From Streptomyces sp. NBC_00358 (GTDB lineage: Bacteria > Actinomycetota > Actinomycetes > Streptomycetales > Streptomycetaceae): a stretch of DNA of 64,000 nt. Under the pieces are notes generated by a model that worked only from the letters and a program-made list of their open reading frames with translations, had not been told where the DNA came from and did not search any database. A program made the position numbers and the translations under genes. The DNA lies in NCBI RefSeq assembly GCF_036099295.1, contig NZ_CP107976.1, positions 7,998,001 through 8,062,000 on the forward strand. The letters run 5' to 3'. This document shows, piece by piece, positions 63,404 to 64,000 of the stretch; within the stretch, counting starts at the first letter, position 1; the number at the start of each line of letters is the position of its first letter.

Positions 63404-63475
63404 GCCAGGCCGTCCGCGGCGTGACGGACGCGCGAAGGAGGCGCCTGTCCGCTTCGGGCGGGGCGGGCCGACCGG

Positions 63476-64000
63476 TCATCCGGACCGGTCGGCCGGCGGG
63501 GCCTCCCGGGGCTCGGGACGGGTCGCGCGCTCCAGCGCCAGCAGGGCCGAGTAGTAGTCGCGGCCCGTCGCGTGGTCCATCCCCACCTCGCACATGCGGT
63601 TCGCCGACAGATGCGCGTCGAAGTCGCGGGAGGTCACGAAAGCCGCCTCCTCGCGGGTGGCCGACTCGGTGAGTTCCCTGTGGAGCATGCCCCGGTCGCC
63701 CGCGAAGGCGCAGCACCCGGCGTCGTCGGGCATCACCACCTCGTCGGCACACGCCTCGGCCACCGCGCGCAACTGTGCCTCGTCGCCCAAGTGCCGCATG
63801 GAGCAGGTCGGGTGGAGCACCGCGGAGCCGAGGGTCCGGTGCACGGTGAGGTGGGGGAGGAGTTCGTCCGCGGCCCACACCAGCGAGTCGACGACCCGCA
63901 GTTCGGCGTGCAACTCCCGGTTGTCGGCGCTCAGATACGGTACGACCTCCCGGGCGATGCCGAGCGTGCAGGACGACGCGTCCACGACGAGCGGCAACCT
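63476..64000 (-). CDS. CCG-domain Fe-S oxidoreductase, C-terminal part
   Basis: At least 174 residues, running off the right edge; the frame is open through 64000. Two cysteine-rich CCG motifs are visible: an N-terminal CTLGIAREVV, then VLHPTCSMRHLGDEA, and PDDAGCCAFAGDRGMLHREL. This matches the C-terminal Fe-S module of GlpC/LldE/GlcF-type proteins, often fused to an FAD-linked D-lactate or glycolate dehydrogenase. Whether it is a separate subunit or the tail of a fusion cannot be told here. Confidence 0.85.
   Translation of the reverse strand, partial: RLPLVVDASSCTLGIAREVVPYLSADNRELHAELRVVDSLVWAADELLPHLTVHRTLGSAVLHPTCSMRHLGDEAQLRAVAEACADEVVMPDDAGCCAFAGDRGMLHRELTESATREEAAFVTSRDFDAHLSANRMCEVGMDHATGRDYYSALLALERATRPEPREAPPADRSG

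Overview
The window is very high-GC actinobacterial DNA. Codon third positions are strongly G/C, gene starts often use GTG or TTG, and it carries hallmark families of Streptomyces: a complete conservon (cvnABCD), DUF6397, DUF5709, DUF4232, DUF2690 and DUF6243 proteins, XRE regulators fused to membrane and peptidoglycan-binding segments, and many Sec or Tat secreted cell-wall proteins. It is almost certainly a Streptomyces chromosome. No rRNA, tRNA or CRISPR array was seen.

Region 1 (1-14751, all minus strand, read right to left) is one long, tightly coupled set of 13 genes that looks like a specialised-metabolite cluster running off the left edge. In reading order it holds a circularly permuted-type ATP-grasp protein, a second ATP-grasp ligase, a short tryptophan 2,3-dioxygenase, a class V PLP (kynureninase-like) enzyme, a large second member of the tryptophan-dioxygenase superfamily, an FAD monooxygenase, a class IV aminotransferase, a KynB-like cyclase/formamidase, a PrmC-like methyltransferase, a PPOX-fold flavoprotein, a third ATP-grasp ligase, an MFS exporter, and an NRPS that begins with a heterocyclisation domain followed by adenylation. 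Many junctions are 4-bp ATGA/GTGA overlaps. The logic suggests tryptophan-to-kynurenine-type building blocks, ligase-made amide bonds and an oxazoline/thiazoline-forming NRPS. I do not recognise the product.

Region 2 (about 15-25.4 kb) is a patchwork. It holds a DUF4232 lipoprotein, a secreted protein, a small DUF6243-type protein, a pair of membrane-anchored XRE regulators, and a secreted mini-protein of three peptidoglycan-binding-like repeats. It also holds a secreted hydrolase with four peptidoglycan-binding domains and a CHAP domain, flanked by decayed IS3-like and IS5-like elements, plus a fossil of an aldehyde dehydrogenase 3' end.

Region 3 (25.4-43.7 kb) is mostly metabolism and housekeeping. 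It has an aldehyde dehydrogenase with its GAF-domain regulator upstream across a repeat-rich leader, a Tat-exported amidase, and an acetamidase/formamidase with an APC permease. The xylose genes xylB and xylA are divergent, with a ROK regulator. Further along are a proline-rich membrane protein, a phytase-like esterase, a GNAT enzyme and small hypotheticals.

Region 4 (43.8-64 kb) has an MHYT membrane sensor, the conservon cvnA-B-C-D plus a second roadblock gene and a DUF6397 protein, tesB, a large DEAD-box helicase, a membrane metal-dependent hydrolase, rpmE2 (type B L31) with DUF5709, and a heterodimeric ABC exporter whose two halves are degenerate in complementary ways. It ends with an L,D-transpeptidase lipoprotein, a PNGase A-like secreted protein and the C-terminal part of an Fe-S (CCG-domain) oxidoreductase cut by the window edge.
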